DNA of 64,000 bases from Mactromeris polynyma (GCA_032209605.1 JASFXZ010000032.1:5023722-5087721); one strand, 5' to 3'. Shown: positions 1 through 13,137, counted from the stretch's first letter. A program made the numbers and translations. The notes: a model not told the origin generated them from the sequence alone.

Positions 1-598
1 GACAATCGCTCATCAGTTTGTCAGTCAGCAATGTGTACATTTATTTTATAAATTAATTATTTTGCACAAAACGTCTGACGTAGTTTTGGTATCAAAGCGA
101 AAGTTAGGCATCAAACCCCTAAAATTATCCTTATTTGGCCCTTTGCTTGTAAATTGGTATCCTGTGACCTTCAATTTTGTCTTACTTTACATCTCTATAT
201 ACATCAGTGCAATTCAAGAAATAAATAGTAACATTTTGGGTTGATATTATACCTTGTTTCAGACGTCGTATGAATATGTGTGTAAGAAATTGTTTGTATA
301 TTATAATTATATATTTATGCTACAGTTACTGCCCTTTGCTACCCTTATATTATCAATATGAGTTGTGAAAAAATAGTTGTTTTGACAGACAGCAGCTACA
401 CGGTATGTTTGGAATTATGGGTAGATGGAATCATGGGAAGGCCAATGATGCATATAGGGGTCGTCAACTAAATTATCAGACTGCATGAGAGTGTCCAAAA
501 AAGATAAGGACACCTTTATGGTGAAAAGAGCATTGAACCTGTGGCATTAGAGTTCTTTGAATATTGTTTGTATCTGTTCATCTTATTTCTGCTTTCAG
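1..598 (+). other. intron of the Ajuba-like gene
   Basis: AT-rich sequence upstream of the exon at 599. No further LIM exon is visible, so the first half of LIM1 must lie left of the window. Confidence 0.6.
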
Positions 599-666
599 GT
601 CGAACGTTGCGAGGGAAGGCATTCTATAATGTTCATGGGAAGGTTTATTGTGAAGAAGATTATTTA
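599..666 (+). CDS. jub: jub exon: second zinc finger of LIM1
   Basis: The acceptor is TTTCAG ending at 598 and the donor GTAAGT starts at 667. The first two bases finish a glycine codon begun in the upstream exon outside the window. It encodes the end of LIM1, including the YCEEDYL zinc-binding region. Confidence 0.9.
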
Positions 667-3600
667 GTAAGTCTTAATATTATTCATACTAATCTACCTA
701 CAGAAAATATCGCAAGAGTTGATGCCCTTGTGTAGACTCTCCAGTTTTCCTGATTTTTCCTGTTTTTTTAAAGTTCTATGTTTTCCTAGTTTTCCAAAAC
801 AGCTCCTTAAGTATTCCTACTTTTTCATCAGCAGAGAAGAATGTTGGATAAGGTTTATTGGTTTTTAAATGTGAATTTGGAGATTTTCTTGCTGAAGAAG
901 ACAAGAGGATGTTTAGTTGACAGGCTCCTTTGCTGAAAGTGTTATGTAGTGGTCTGGCATCACTGGTGCATAGTCCAGTCTTTTTCAACTGCTGACTAAA
1001 ACATTTGGCCTATCCTTCAGTGATACCTGCAAGTGACTTCTGAAACAAATAATCTGTCAACTAAACTATCCAATTGCCTTGCAGTATGATAATCAAAGAG
1101 AAACAGGCTGCGTAGGTAACATATTTCCATTCAATATTTCCTATTTTTGTTATAGACTTCCTACTTTTTCCTACTTTTTTTCCTAGTTTTCTTTGACTTT
1201 CATTCCTTATTTTTCTCCTACTTTTTTGGTATATATACTGTTGGAGAGCCTGTTGATGATGATTATGTTGTCTTTGATGGTAATTAATGCATTGTGGGTA
1301 AAGGAGTGGCTACTATAGGCTTGCCAAACTCTCAATCTGTTCCGACAAAAAGGGGACAGAAATAGCGGGAGTTTTTCCAAGAAAGGTCGAAGTACTTTTC
1401 ATCAAGTGTTTGTTTACTGTTAATATGTAAATGACTTGTAAGGAAGGTGGGGGTAAAATCATCGAACCATGTTTGCACTATATCTAATTATAAATTGTTA
1501 TATTTAAATACTGTGATTAGGATATAATAATTACTAAAAATGTTATATTTTCAGTCTAGCTAACCGCACTTCATGACTTTATGACCAAGGGTTAATAATA
1601 CATTGCTATTGTTAGTGTATTTCTGTTAGACTGGTTTATATAATAGTAACACGCAATTATAGATAGCTTGTTTTACGAGCTATTTATACCTATATTAAGC
1701 GACATGGCTAATCTTTAAACCGTCTTAATAATGACTTAATGGTGAAAATATGTCGTATGACGTAAGCTAAATGTTTGTATCTAGGGACGATCTTGAATCG
1801 TCAAATACAAGTAAGAAAAGTACAAAAAATGTCCGCGTAGATATTCGGCTATCTTTACCATCTCGAACTTGAGTCATTTTGTGTTAATGCTTAAAAAATG
1901 GTACAATTTCGGTTACTTAATAGTTTAAACTTGAACTCTGGTATATTTATTCAATATTTTGTGGCCATAGTTGATTATTTAAACACATGAATTACATTTT
2001 GCCACTTTGATATTTTTCACTTTTTGCGAAGCGTGAATCAGCGAAATTTGAAAATTCAACAACGTCCGATTTTGAGAAATGATGAGGAGATAAAATGTGT
2101 GTGATTCTATAATGAGGAAGAAATCTCGGTCTTGTTAATAGGAGATTTATAACATTATATCTAATCTGACATTTTCTGATATTAAGTTTTGCAAGGTTTC
2201 CCAGCAACGGACTTCACATTTATTTTTTAAGAATCAATTTGTTGATTATTTATATTTTAATATATAAGCGCTGCTGTGGGATTTCCAACCTCTTCTGTAG
2301 GTGACGTCATTTTAAGAAAACATCACATGTGATGTCACTAATTGCAAGCAGGAAACAATATTTACTCCATAATTAAGGTCACTTCATTTTCATATTGCCT
2401 TTTTGGACAAATATTGCTTAATGTCAGTACATGATGACGTTACAAGTGACGTTTTCTGGAAATGACGTCACTTATAGAAGAGGTTGGAAATCGTACAGCG
2501 GCGCTCATATATTCAATTCCTATTCTACAAATTTTAACAACCTGAAATTTCACCACATGCAATGGAAACCTCTCCATGTCTAGAATTTAATCAAAATTTG
2601 AAATCATTTAATTGACATCTTCTGCGCCTCCTCCTCCTAAGGGGTCATGATCCCTTACTTGTGGCATATTTCGAGGGCTCAACGCAACACTTTTGTATCT
2701 TCTATAAATACATAGGAGTACTATAACGACAGTGTTGTGTTGAGCCCTCGATTTCATTTATCTTACTTATTAGATTTAAGTTTTGGCATCTTTAATGAAG
2801 AATTTCTGTTGACTATGAACTTGTGAATCAAGTTTTAATATCATTGCCCCTCCCCTCAGAGTTCCTGACTAGGGCATTTTTGTGCCCCCTGCCATTTTTT
2901 GAGGGGCATAAAGTAGTACCTCTGTCCGTCTGTCTCTCTGTGCAAAAAAATTGGTGTTCAATCAATAATTCTTGAAAAGATGGATGGATTCAATGCATAT
3001 TGGGCATGTAAGCATAGGATAATAAAATACAGGATGTATATTTCAGTCACAATCCACCGATTTTAGGAGTTTTTGCCCTTTTTTGCATTCTACTGAAAAG
3101 CCTATAGCGGGGACATCAGTGTCATATGGACACATCTAGTCCATGATTTGAAATACCCCAGACATGGGAAGTTAAGACCCCTCCAGAAATACTTAAAAAA
3201 TTATCATGTGAGTGATTGAGTCACAAAATTGCCTAAAGGACTTTGTGGCGAGGTTACATACGCAGCTCTTAGTGATCTAAATATGTTTGTGGTTATTTGT
3301 ATTGTATAATGTATTATCTAAGTTATGTTCAAAAAGTGTGCCTAAAATATCAAGATGAGTCCCAGGGGTTCTACTAGGTGCTGATGAATCTCGAGGGTCA
3401 TTTTGATAATTTTTTGGCCAAATTTTACCATTTTATAGCCGAATTACAATATAATTCAAAGAAAAATAGACCCTTCAGCCAGAATCCTTGGGGTCAAAAT
3501 GTGGAGTTTTGGATATTGCAGGGGTCAAAGGGTCATCTCCAGGGTCAAATGGGATCCCTGAATCCATTTCTGGTATAAGATATTTTTCTTGAATACGTGT

Positions 3601-6600
3601 ATTATGTTACAGTTATTTAAGTCTTTATGGTAATGAGATAATGTGGTTGTAATATATATATTGTTCAATGGGCCATGTGAGTATGATTCAAAATTGTGAG
3701 TCCAACATTTCAAAGTAAAAATCCGTTTCTGTCAAATTTTATTTTGCCCAAACCTTACCTAGGTAAATATTTGAAGTAATGAGAAATGTACCTGCACTTG
3801 ATAAACCCCATTCATTGTTTGAATCATTCCATCTTGAGCATGTCAAGTCTACTCATTTGCATTAGGTGACATAGTGTGTATTCTATAGGAAGGTGATTTA
3901 TGTCATTTATTTTATTTCGTCTACATTGTAATAAATTATTTCAATGGGAAGTGCATATAATGTTGTGGTATTGTTTCCTAGTTTATATATTTCATGCTGT
4001 CACTTGAGTATTTGCCTTGTGGGCAAGTGGCTGTAAATTTTCCCTCAAAAATGAAATCACTCGCATTGTAATGTATTGCATCACATCTATAAATACGCTA
4101 AAGTCAGACCTTGTTCAATCGAATTCATCGGGTCGGAAAATGTATTGCGAATAATACATGGTTTCGAATCCATTTCAATTTGATATGCCTAAGAAGATAA
4201 TCGGGACCTGATATTTATTTCGGATGATACCAAGTATTCGGATAGAAGGTTGTTAAATAAAGGAGGTCCGACTGTACATAGTTTTCATTTTAAGTCAGTA
4301 TTGTTTTTCATGCAGGTGAAGCATGCTATGATTGTACAAGAGCAATTCTGTGACATGGCCAGTGCTTGAGGTTTAACCCCCTAATCATGTGACAAACTCG
4401 CATGACAATGTCTGGGTTAGAGCTCAAACCTTTGACTTCCTTGGCTGGGAGTCCAACCCTTGTCTGGAATTCGAGTCTGTAACTTCCCTTCTGTCCCTGC
4501 AGAATCCCCTGATCTTGACTATTTTACTATGTTATTCATGGTACCATTGCTCTGGTGATTTGTGTTCGTAATTACTGACATGTTTTTGATGATGAATATT
4601 TTTGTCCATTTCAGTATTCTGGTTTCCAGCAGACAGCAGAGAAGTGTGTGGTCTGTGGACACCTCATAATGGATATGGTATGTATGGTCATAGTCACAGA
4701 TACCTATATATATCTCAAACCTCTCTCCAACAGCCACCTGTAACCTATGGCCTGCATATTGGTTTTCTGTTGTTTAATGTTCAACTCATTAATTCTTCCA
4801 GAGCCGTAGGTCCAACTTTCAAATTTCAGTTTAATGAGTAGATTTCAAACGCAAGCTTCTGATTGGTTGGTTCTGATTTCAGTCTTACAATCGACCAATG
4901 GCAAAAATTCTTACAGTTAATCAATCACAAGGATTCTTTCAATTGGCCAATGGCAAAGATTCTTACAAATGACCAATCATAAAGGTTCTTTCAAATGACC
5001 AATGTCAAAGATTTTTACAATTGACCAATGGCAAAGAGTCGTACAATTGACCAGTGGTAGTAAATGTTTAGATGATCCTCCATGCTGTAAGATATGGCTA
5101 TATGCCATAAGTTTGGTTTGATGGCAGATGAATGTATATAACATCTTACCCAAAAAGGCCATTGTAGAACTAATAAAATTATTTTTAGTTCACCCAAACT
5201 TGTATGCAGTCAATTTATTGAAACATAACCCCCACATGTTGCATATATTCCTAATATTAGCTTGACATGAGATATTGTTAATTCCAAGCAAAAACGTACT
5301 ATCGGTGTATAAAGTAAGAAAACATTTACTGTTTTATCGCACTGAGCCTTTGTCACATGCAGAAGAAATGCACACATGTTGATATACGCTCTTGGTTTTA
5401 GATAGAATGTACTTCATACTCTACTTCAGAGGTACTTACAGAAAATTGTTGCAATTTAACGTCTTAAGAATCGTTATGCTTACTCTTGCTAAAAACAAGT
5501 ACTCTCAAAGTGATTATATTTGATTAGATACGGTGTTTATGCGTTAAAAATGTCATTTACAAGGTCTCTTTATTGACAGCTTGATTGTTAGATAGCGCTG
5601 TAATTTATTTCACTGATTAAATGTTCGGAACAGTTCTGTTTTAGTTTTGACAAGTATCAAGCTGTTGAAAAACGTTAGCCATATTTCTGTTTGCTTGTAG
5701 TATAGACATATAATGTGATGAATCAGTCTTGCAATGTATCTAGGGATACACTCATACCCCAGTGCATGAACATGCAGCAAAAACAATTATTTTCATATTG
5801 TTGCTAAGAATTATGTGATGTGAAAGAAAAAGCCAGAGTAATGATGAAATATAACTAAACTGCATCAATTGCCTACTTGTTTCCAAACTTTTCTTGGGGA
5901 GGCTCACACCCCCCTCCAACCTCCCCCCCCCCCACACACACACGCTCATTACTGAGAGAGGGAGACAGCCGCCCTGACTCACCCTCCGATGATAATGTGT
6001 TGGTGTATACATTACAATTATACTGTGTATATGTCTCTTGTTTAAGTCTTATGTCATACTCAAAACATTGGAGCTGTGAACGTATTATAATGTATTTCTC
6101 TCTTGATTATAAAAGTATGATATGAACGTAGGCAATGCCAATATTATGAGAAACCCGAAAAATCCAGTCAGTAATAGAGATCTTCTTGTGGTACATTTCA
6201 GTACTATAAAGGGAAACCACTGTGTAGGGAATCACACCTTACAGGTGAAGAGTTACCTCCCTTTGTACTATTTGCTGACTGCTTCACAGCAAGTACTTAA
6301 AGAAGAGGCGCTCAAATGTAATCGCATCATCCCTTGTTTTGCAGATATTACAAGCTATGGGGAAATCCTATCATCCTGGGTGTTTCCGATGTTGTATGTG
6401 TAATGAGTGTTTGGACGGCGTACCTTTCACCGTAGATATGGAGAACAAAGTGTATTGTGTCGCCGATTTTCACAGGTTTGTGTGAATTGTTGTCTTACTA
6501 GGCCCTAATTAAAGAAATGCTTGTTTTGCATAACCCTACCTACCAACTAAAATGGACCCTACTCAATTTGCGGGGTCATATTAATAGCATATTAATAGTT

Positions 6601-9600
6601 AACGCTTGTATGACGATTAAAAATAATTTAGGGGTAGGAGTAAGTGGCATCGCTTGTAAATGACAAAAAACCATCGCTGAGTATGTATTTATAAAGGATG
6701 TTATTTTAACAGGGTATACGCACCTAAGTGTGCTGCGTGTGGCCAAGCAATCACTCCGGTTGAGGGTTCAGAAGAAACTGTACGTGTGGTGTCCATGGAG
6801 AAAAATTTCCACGTAGACTGTTACCATTGTGAGGTACGTATCTGACGTCTGTTTTAACGTCTGCTTCAGTATGTCTGAAGTGTTACAGTATTTCAGTTCT
6901 TTAAGCCTCTTCATTCATTACATTTAAAGGCATAGAAATTGCAGGCAAGTTTGCTATGGTGGCCGTTTCGTTCACCGAGATTTTTTTTTCCATTAATCAG
7001 TATTTTTAAAATAACGCAATTATGCGTAGCGTAAAGAAATTTTTTTTGTCTAAGATTTCTGAGTATTGGAATTAACTTCTCGAAAGAAGGAATTAAATTG
7101 CTACCATAACTAAAGCAGCTATGTCTAATAATCGGTTGCCATGGTTACTAAAGTGAAATAAATGGGGATGATTGTATTGTTGCTATTTGATGCAGTGTAC
7201 AGAATATGTCGACCATGTTAGACAATAGCTGCTTATTGCCTGTGGACTTTAAATTATTCTTAGGTACCATCTTTGTATCATGTTAATTGGGTATTGATAT
7301 AAATAAGGACATCCTCTCATCAAAATTTATATTTGATCAACTTCGAAATCTTATATCATTTGTTTGATGGTAAACCATTGTGTTTCAATTTACTGTCAAG
7401 AGCCACTTACAATGTTTTTGCCTAATTCATAATTATTCTAGGATTTCGGAATGAAAGTCATAATCTGTCTTGGCAGTCTTATCATTAATTAGTGGTTGTC
7501 TTGAATATTGAATGAATTATAATATACTGAACATGCTACGTGATCAATGCATGTTCAGTTTGTGGGTCAAATTGCTTTGCAAAAGGACCAGCAATGCTAC
7601 TACAAGGCATACAAATCTTAAGCCTTCATGTACGAATCTTTCATATGACTGCGAACATTTGATTATTGTTAGGAAGTGTATACAAAGATGGTATGCAGGA
7701 AATGATATCTGATTTATTGTATTTAAACAGAACATTAATGACCTTGTAGACATACTATTGGCACTGTGCTTTGCTACAGTACACCTACTCATATTAACGG
7801 GTTGTCATTTTTTATCTTATCATTTTCTGTGATAGAATTTTTGTTTAAAACATGGTTGGAAATTGCCATTCCAAAGAACAAAGTGATAAGTGTGCGATCT
7901 TGGGTGAATATAATCTTAAATTATAAATCATGTTTTGTTATGACTTGTCTTTAAAAAGTCAATGTGCAATTGAGTTATGAAGTAAAAAGGACTTATGATG
8001 TTTGCAGCCAGTATAGGCCCAGGCTAGTCTGTGTCAAACGTTGAGTCTGCTCACCAGATACATTTTATTCCTTGTGACATTTGATCAGAATAAGACCTTT
8101 CACTGGATGCAAACATTGGCGGCCATTATTTTGTTAGAGCAACACCGAACAAATGTCAATTTTAGTATGTTGCTTTATGTAATGTTATTGACCCGTTGCA
8201 ATGTTTGGCCGACACGACATTGAGACTCCATCTTGAGCAGTTAGAGTTGTTTAAATTTCAGCATCCAATACAAAGATGAATTTAAGTAAGAAAAAAATAA
8301 ATTATTATTGGGTTGGCATGTACTGAATACCATTGTGCATTTTGATTGGTTGATTTTTAGTGATTAGGACTAAATAAACTCTCCACTTTCATTGGTCATT
8401 GCACTAGACTGGTTTCATAATAATATATTTTACTAAAGCTGTTGATATATTTTCTTCATAATTTTAGTAACTAGATATATTTTCTTGATATGTGCGATAA
8501 GAATTTTGTCAAGGCTATGAAATCTAATATTTTGATAACAGACTGTGTCTTTGTTTATTTGCTTGGAAATTTTAATCTTCAGAACAATTTATGAAACCAG
8601 TCCAGATTGCTTTCTTTCTAGGTATTGCAGTCTAGAATTTCCTTTCTCACTGATGCCGAAACTTGCTTTTTCTTCTATTTTTCTGGATTTGATGTGAAAT
8701 CTTTAACAATGTTTGTAACACTAATACATTTACTTTTTCCACAACATGTGGATATTTTGCTGTGAATAACACATTGTGTAAATAAAATGAATGATCGACT
8801 GACGTTACCGTTTATTGACTGAATATTTTCATGTCATTTGGTACCTTGACATTGTCACATGACTTCGTCACATGATACAACCGTTTCTAACTCTTAATGC
8901 TTTCTAGGCGCAAATTCTTTCACTAAATTAAAATTGTTGTTGCTATGGGAATAAGGTATATATGCTAAATATTTATGTAAACTTTCTCAGAATAATATCT
9001 GAATGTTTCCTTCACTTTTAGGCTAGCAATATGATTTGAAATCTATTTATTGTACAGGATAAGTGTTTCTATGTCCCCTTAGCGAAACTTATAGTAATTG
9101 CGCTGTCTAACCGTACGTTCGTTAATTTGTTAGTTGGTACAACTCTCCGACACACTTCATGTCTCTTCTGTAAGTTTCTGATATTCAAAGGATTTCGCGA
9201 AATGATGGTGTTAAAGCAAGATTGTAAAGTTTGTCATCGCTAACAGTCTAGTCTGTACCCCCCGCCCCCCACACCCCAAGGGGCTCAGGCACAACACTTC
9301 ATGGGGCATTCGTCATTTACTAGAGACGTCTGTCTTTCATTGAAATGTTTGCACTAGACTAATTGTGTTCCTGTTTTCTAATTAGCTTTTAAACAAACAT
9401 GGATCTGACGACTAAACTAAGCTACTTACGGGAAGAGGTAGTTATTTCGTGTATCATTCCAGCATTACTTTCTTTTAGTATTTGTATACATTTTACCATC
9501 TAAATGTTGTTGTGAAAATTCCTGATTTAAATCATATATCCATCTGGTTGTAATTATTTTCGTTTCCAAATATAATCCATCATCGTTGGTTTAGGTTCAA

Positions 9601-11363
9601 TCACTGGGGTCGGTTGACCGATATATTACGGTAATTCCCACTAACTGTGCAAAGACTCCTTTAATTATTAATAACTTTTTTAAGAACCCTTTTCTCTTGA
9701 TCCACGAGGCTTGCCAATTTGTTGTTATGAAAATTTGTCTGCGTGTGAAAAAAAGTTGAAAAAATGGACAAGTTCTGATTAGAGGCCGATATTTGGCCCC
9801 ATGATTGTGGTCAGTAATACCGACACCAACCGTATCGTTAGTGCTTTCATTACAATATCGTTACTTTTAGTTTATTTACGGTAGATAGAAGACTTTATTG
9901 TTTTAACAGTGTTTTTATTACCATATAATCAAGTTGTGCTGTTATACCATATATAGATTTATAAGTCGTAGTTCTTTTTTTATACATATTTAGGCCAGAT
10001 AAATAACCTGTCAGTTTTACAATCCTACTAAAAATAGGCATTTTTGTTGATTTTCGTGATATTTTGCATTTACGATAGGTTAAGAAAGTATCTTTCTGGA
10101 ATGGCGCCTTAACAGGTTTTGTTTTGATTGGTGGAACAATTTTCTAATGCATGTTGGCAATATAAGGTTTCCCGACCTGTCGTATATTTTACGTCTGCAT
10201 GATTCTTCTCGTCATCAAATAATACGAACAAAAATTACTGTTAGGGCTAGAGAGGTATCTTGTCAAAAAAGGCGATCATTATGTTTACTATTAGCGTAGA
10301 TTTCGCCTTTTGCAAATATTCCGTCTGCTTATTTCAACAATTGTGCTCTGTGATTATATTCTCTTCTTATGTGCTTTTCGATCACCGTCTACACTGGTCG
10401 TAATCATTGATATCTTATAATGGATCTTTATGTTATAAGTGTAGACTCTGATTAGATTTGAGCTCTTTGCTTTATTGTCATAATCTACGCTTAGTACAAA
10501 TGCTTCTTTGCCTTTTTTTGACGAGATACCGCTCAGTTAGCGGCCATAAAAGATGTCAGGCTATATTGTGTAAATAAAAAAGTCAGTTTTTAAACAAATG
10601 CTGAACGGCTCTATTTTAATCATGTGGTTATCTAAAATAATTCTCATTGCCACTACTAGCCTGTTGTGTTAAGATGGTTTAACACTAAATTCTATTTCTA
10701 TGATTGGTAAATTTTCTGTAGTTTGAAACTGATATTTGAATTTTTACGATTATATATGATGCTATTCGTGCATGTTTTATAAGAGATGGGTAACTCCAAA
10801 ACTGTATTTTAACTTAACAAGTTGTGGTGTATTCTGTCGGGATTTCGTAGTCGCCATCTAGGAGTTCAAATTTTTGTGCATGCTACAATGATTATGATAC
10901 AATGGTGTTTATTTTTCAGGACTGCGGTGTGCAGATGACCGACGAACCAGACAAGCGATGCTATCCACTGGACGATAACTTGTTCTGCCATATGTGTCAT
11001 ATCAAACGACTTCATCTCGAGTATCCAGACGAACAATTCTACATTGATCCGTATACATTCAACATTCTCAACAAGACGAGCGGGAATCAGCGGGATAGCA
11101 TCGCTATAATGCCAGCTCCAGTGTCGGCTTATCCCACTAGCTACGCCCCCATAATCATGGGCAGCCAATCAAATGTCTCAGGAGGCATGGGGACTCCACC
11201 CCCTCCGCCTCTATCAAACGATGCCCCACCTCCTATTCCTCCGCACAGGAAGATGAATGTTACAATGAATGGGTTTGATACTAGTCCGTACGCCAAACTA
11301 CCGATGCCTCAATCGCCGTCTGGCACGTCAAACTGTATGAAGAAAACAATAACCGATTTGTGA
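599..11363 (+). CDS. jub: Ajuba/LIMD1/WTIP-family LIM protein, 3' part (five exons)
   Basis: Exons 599-666, 4615-4677, 6345-6475, 6713-6833 and 10920-11363 join in frame with AG/GT junctions and give the last 274 residues of the protein. Visible in order are the second half of LIM1 ([20 protein letters not shown]), a complete LIM2 starting [11 protein letters not shown] and containing [10 protein letters not shown], a complete LIM3 starting CAACGQAI and containing [10 protein letters not shown], then a tail of about 105 residues with PPPPPL and PPPIPPHRK. The spacing and the phrase [18 protein letters not shown] are typical of the Ajuba/LIMD1/WTIP branch of the zyxin superfamily. These are adaptors at cell junctions that restrain LATS/Warts kinase in Hippo signalling and also act with Snail and in P-bodies. 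The N-terminal low-complexity region and LIM1 start lie upstream of the window. Which vertebrate paralogue is nearest cannot be told; invertebrates usually have one gene. Confidence 0.93.
2267..2508. mobile_element. CRE-bearing MITE, copy 1
   Basis: The ends read AGCGCTGCTGTGGGATTTCC and, inverted, GGAAATCGTACAGCGGCGCT, with ATAT-type sequence on both sides. Subterminal TGACGTCA palindromes occur at 2302-2309 and 2463-2470. Related copies are at 12916-13137, 14624-14863 and 20638-20881. There is no coding capacity. Confidence 0.85.
2671..2752. mobile_element. long-hairpin foldback element, copy 1
   Basis: Begins TCGAGGGCTCAACGCAACAC and ends with its near-complement GTGTTGTGTTGAGCCCTCGA. The whole element of about 80 bases is an imperfect palindrome. 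A second copy is at 48901-48987. Confidence 0.85.
2873..3150. mobile_element. GTCCGTCTGTCT-containing interspersed repeat, copy 1
   Basis: It shares ATTCAATGCATATTGGGCA and AAAATACAGG-type blocks with 19085-19330 and, more weakly in the opposite orientation, with 49160-49345. Non-coding; element class not determined. Confidence 0.55.
3362..3580. mobile_element. interspersed repeat (GGTTCTACTAGGTGC family), copy 1
   Basis: Blocks such as CAGCCAGAATCCT and AGGGGTCAAAGGGTCA recur at 49887-50075 in the same order. Non-coding; termini uncertain. Confidence 0.65.
4102..4277. mobile_element. ACAGTCGGACCT-type MITE, copy 1
   Basis: It runs from AGTCAGACCTTGTTCAATCG to GGAGGTCCGACTGTAC. Internal landmarks GAATTCATCGGGTC, AATACATGGTTTCGAAT and CGGGACCTGATATTTATTTC recur at 17400, 36072, 36565 and 37929. 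Confidence 0.8.
4615..4677 (+). CDS. jub: jub exon: LIM1-LIM2 linker and first LIM2 cysteines
   Basis: A 63-base exon, phase 0 on both sides, with acceptor TTTCAG and donor GTATGT. It encodes [20 protein letters not shown] followed by M, the hinge between LIM1 and LIM2 and the first CxxC pair of LIM2. Confidence 0.9.
4678..6344 (+). other. jub intron
   Basis: It contains the 26-bp CCAAT repeat array (4883-5056) and a C-rich/CA microsatellite near 5920-5945. Nothing coding is seen. Confidence 0.5.
4883..5056. repeat. 26-bp tandem repeat with CCAAT motifs
   Basis: About seven units of a 26-base period, e.g. TCTTACAATTGACCAATGGC followed by AAAGAT. Most units hold CCAAT. It lies in a jub intron. 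Confidence 0.85.
6345..6475 (+). CDS. jub: jub exon: body of LIM2
   Basis: The acceptor is TTTTGCAG and the exon ends two bases into an arginine codon. It carries [10 protein letters not shown] and YCVADFH, which complete the eight zinc ligands of LIM2 in the C-C-H-C / C-C-C-D pattern. Confidence 0.92.
6713..6833 (+). CDS. jub: jub exon: first half of LIM3
   Basis: It completes the split arginine ([13 protein letters not shown]) and runs to CYHCE, with donor GTACGT. The intron before it is only 237 bases. The encoded [18 protein letters not shown] is the conserved centre of Ajuba-family LIM3. Confidence 0.92.
6834..10919 (+). other. jub intron, about 4.1 kb
   Basis: AT-rich intron. I see no exon and no repeat family that I could match elsewhere in the window, apart from short C-rich tracts near 9258-9280. 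Confidence 0.5.
10920..11363 (+). CDS. jub: jub last exon: end of LIM3 and proline-rich C-terminal tail
   Basis: It starts in phase 0 after TTTTTCAG and finishes LIM3 with [13 protein letters not shown], then runs on for about 105 residues to TGA. The tail has a run of five prolines, a PIPPHR segment fitting a class II SH3 ligand (PxxPxR), and a final KKTITDL. The last residues T-D-L fit a class I PDZ ligand (S/T-x-hydrophobic). Binding by SH3 or PDZ domains is inferred from motif shape only. Confidence 0.92.
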   Translation, partial: DCGVQMTDEPDKRCYPLDDNLFCHMCHIKRLHLEYPDEQFYIDPYTFNILNKTSGNQRDSIAIMPAPVSAYPTSYAPIIMGSQSNVSGGMGTPPPPPLSNDAPPPIPPHRKMNVTMNGFDTSPYAKLPMPQSPSGTSNCMKKTITDL

Positions 11364-12469
11364 TAATATTTTGTGATGTGTTTTACTTGTACTTGTTGCT
11401 TGTTTTATGTTGAAATGTTTTCCTTTGCTTGCTCGTGTTGAGAACCTGATTCTGAATTTATTTGAACTTTCGAGCTAAAAATTGTAATTTGTATTGACAG
11501 TTTGTTGGAAAACTATGGTAACTGAGTCTTCTTGATCGAAGCATTTACAGCGGTTATGCATCAAACCTTCGATATTATAGTTAGCAATGGATGTTATGTT
11601 GTTGCACTGTTTTCACCTGTGAAATGGTGGTTTTTTTGGTTCACAGTAATATCTAGCAAGGGGTGTGTTAAAATATTTGCATTATCTTTTTAAAACGACG
11701 TCTGCTGCCATTTTTATGTTGCAATTTGAATATTAAAATTGATATTTTGTTAAGACAGTGGAATTGGGAATGCGATTTTTCTGTGACTTAGAACATTTTT
11801 AAAGAATTTTAAGTGCATGAATTGTATGTACTTCAGTCATTAATGAAAACTCGTAAACATTAGAAGTAATATTTGACTGGGGTGTAGTTTGTTCGGAATT
11901 GAATCTCTCTTAAGAAGTGACATATTTTTTCACACACTATTTTGATAATGAGTGATTTATTTATTTTTTTGTTTTTGTTTAATTATTATTGATTTATTTC
12001 CTACAAGTGCTAATTTTGTTTGGTAGTGAAATTGAGAATAGTGACGTGTACCGAGTTAAGCCTAAGACTGTTTTACTTCATACTTTGTCCTTCTATTCGC
12101 TCTTTTCGCAGCTTGGCATTTGATATATACAACTCGTTTACATTCAAAATAATTATGCAATTAATTAATTATCCTGTGTTCTTTAACATATTTACACGTT
12201 TTTGACCTCTCACTTGGCAATATATTTTGGGCTTCTAGCCTGTAAAATGCAGATTACAACGTTATATTACAAGGTAGTATTTGATATTTTCGAAGATGCA
12301 ATTGGTGTGTTTCATATTGATATGAACGCTTCTATCTCAGTTTGCAATATTTTTCATTCTATTTTGATGTCCTCCATCTAACCATTTCTTTTCAAAGTAC
12401 AGAATTGGGAAACCGGTAAAAACGATTTTCTTAGACTGTGATTGTTTCTTCTTATTTAATACGCGCCTG

Positions 12470-12625
12470 ATTTTATATGCTGAAACCAGTCTGATCTGTT
12501 TTTATCTGCTGATGTTCCTAAACCAGTCTATTTTATTTAATACACGCTTGATTCTATTTGCTGAAACCAGTCTGTTCTGTTTTTTTCTGCTGATGTTCCT
12601 AAGCCAGTCTATTTTATGTGACAGT
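12470..12625. repeat. 81-bp tandem duplication with AACCAGTCT motifs
   Basis: GCTGAAACCAGTCTG and CTGCTGATGTTCCTAA recur 81 bases apart. Further diverged CCAGTCT words follow to about 12700. Confidence 0.75.
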
Positions 12626-12915
12626 TTTGTTCCATTTACTTCAAGTCTTGAACCAGTCTGAATTTGTGCCATTTTACATAATTATTGTCTGAACCAGTCT
12701 TATTTTTTTCGTATTTCTTGAACTTCAAGTTAATCTAATTTACTTGACCATTATGATGAAATGCTTTCAAGGTGATATTTTTTATGAATTAAGAAAATAG
12801 ACAAATTGTATAGATCTGGCTTTATGCACCGAAAATAAACAAACCTCGGTTAATCGTTGCAGTACTACTGTCGCTGATAGGACTGTGTGTCATTAATTTT
12901 TCTTATACTGCAAAT

Positions 12916-13137
12916 AAACACTGCTGTGGGATTTACAATCTCTTCTGCAAGTGAAATCATTTCAAGAAAACGCAGCATGTGATGTCACTATTTGCAAGCA
13001 GGAAACAATATTTACTCCATAATTATGGTCACTTTGTTTTCATATTGCCATGTGGGGCAAATATTGCTTACTGTCAGTACATGGTGACGTTACATGTCAC
13101 TTAAAGAAGAGGATGGAAATCGTACAGCGGCGCTCAA
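12916..13137. mobile_element. CRE-bearing MITE, copy 2
   Basis: It shares CTGCTGTGGGATTTACAATC, TGCAAGCAGGAAACAATATT and the terminal CGTACAGCGGCGCTCA with copy 1. The TGACGTCA sites are mutated here (GTGAAATCAT), and the right inner part is shortened. Confidence 0.85.

Larger units (their letters stand above)
667..4614 (+). other. jub intron with several mobile elements
   Basis: A 3.9-kb intron. It holds T-rich CTACTTTTTCC-type repeats (about 740-1240), one CRE-bearing MITE (2267-2508), a hairpin element (2671-2752), a GTCCGTCTGTCT-containing repeat (2873-3150), a repeat shared with 49887-50075 (3362-3580) and an ACAGTCGGACCT-family element (4102-4277). No coding exon is seen. Confidence 0.6.

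Noticed and set aside
10866..11168. 100-codon minus-strand frame
   Set aside because: Antisense shadow of the last jub exon, which has clear LIM homology on the plus strand.
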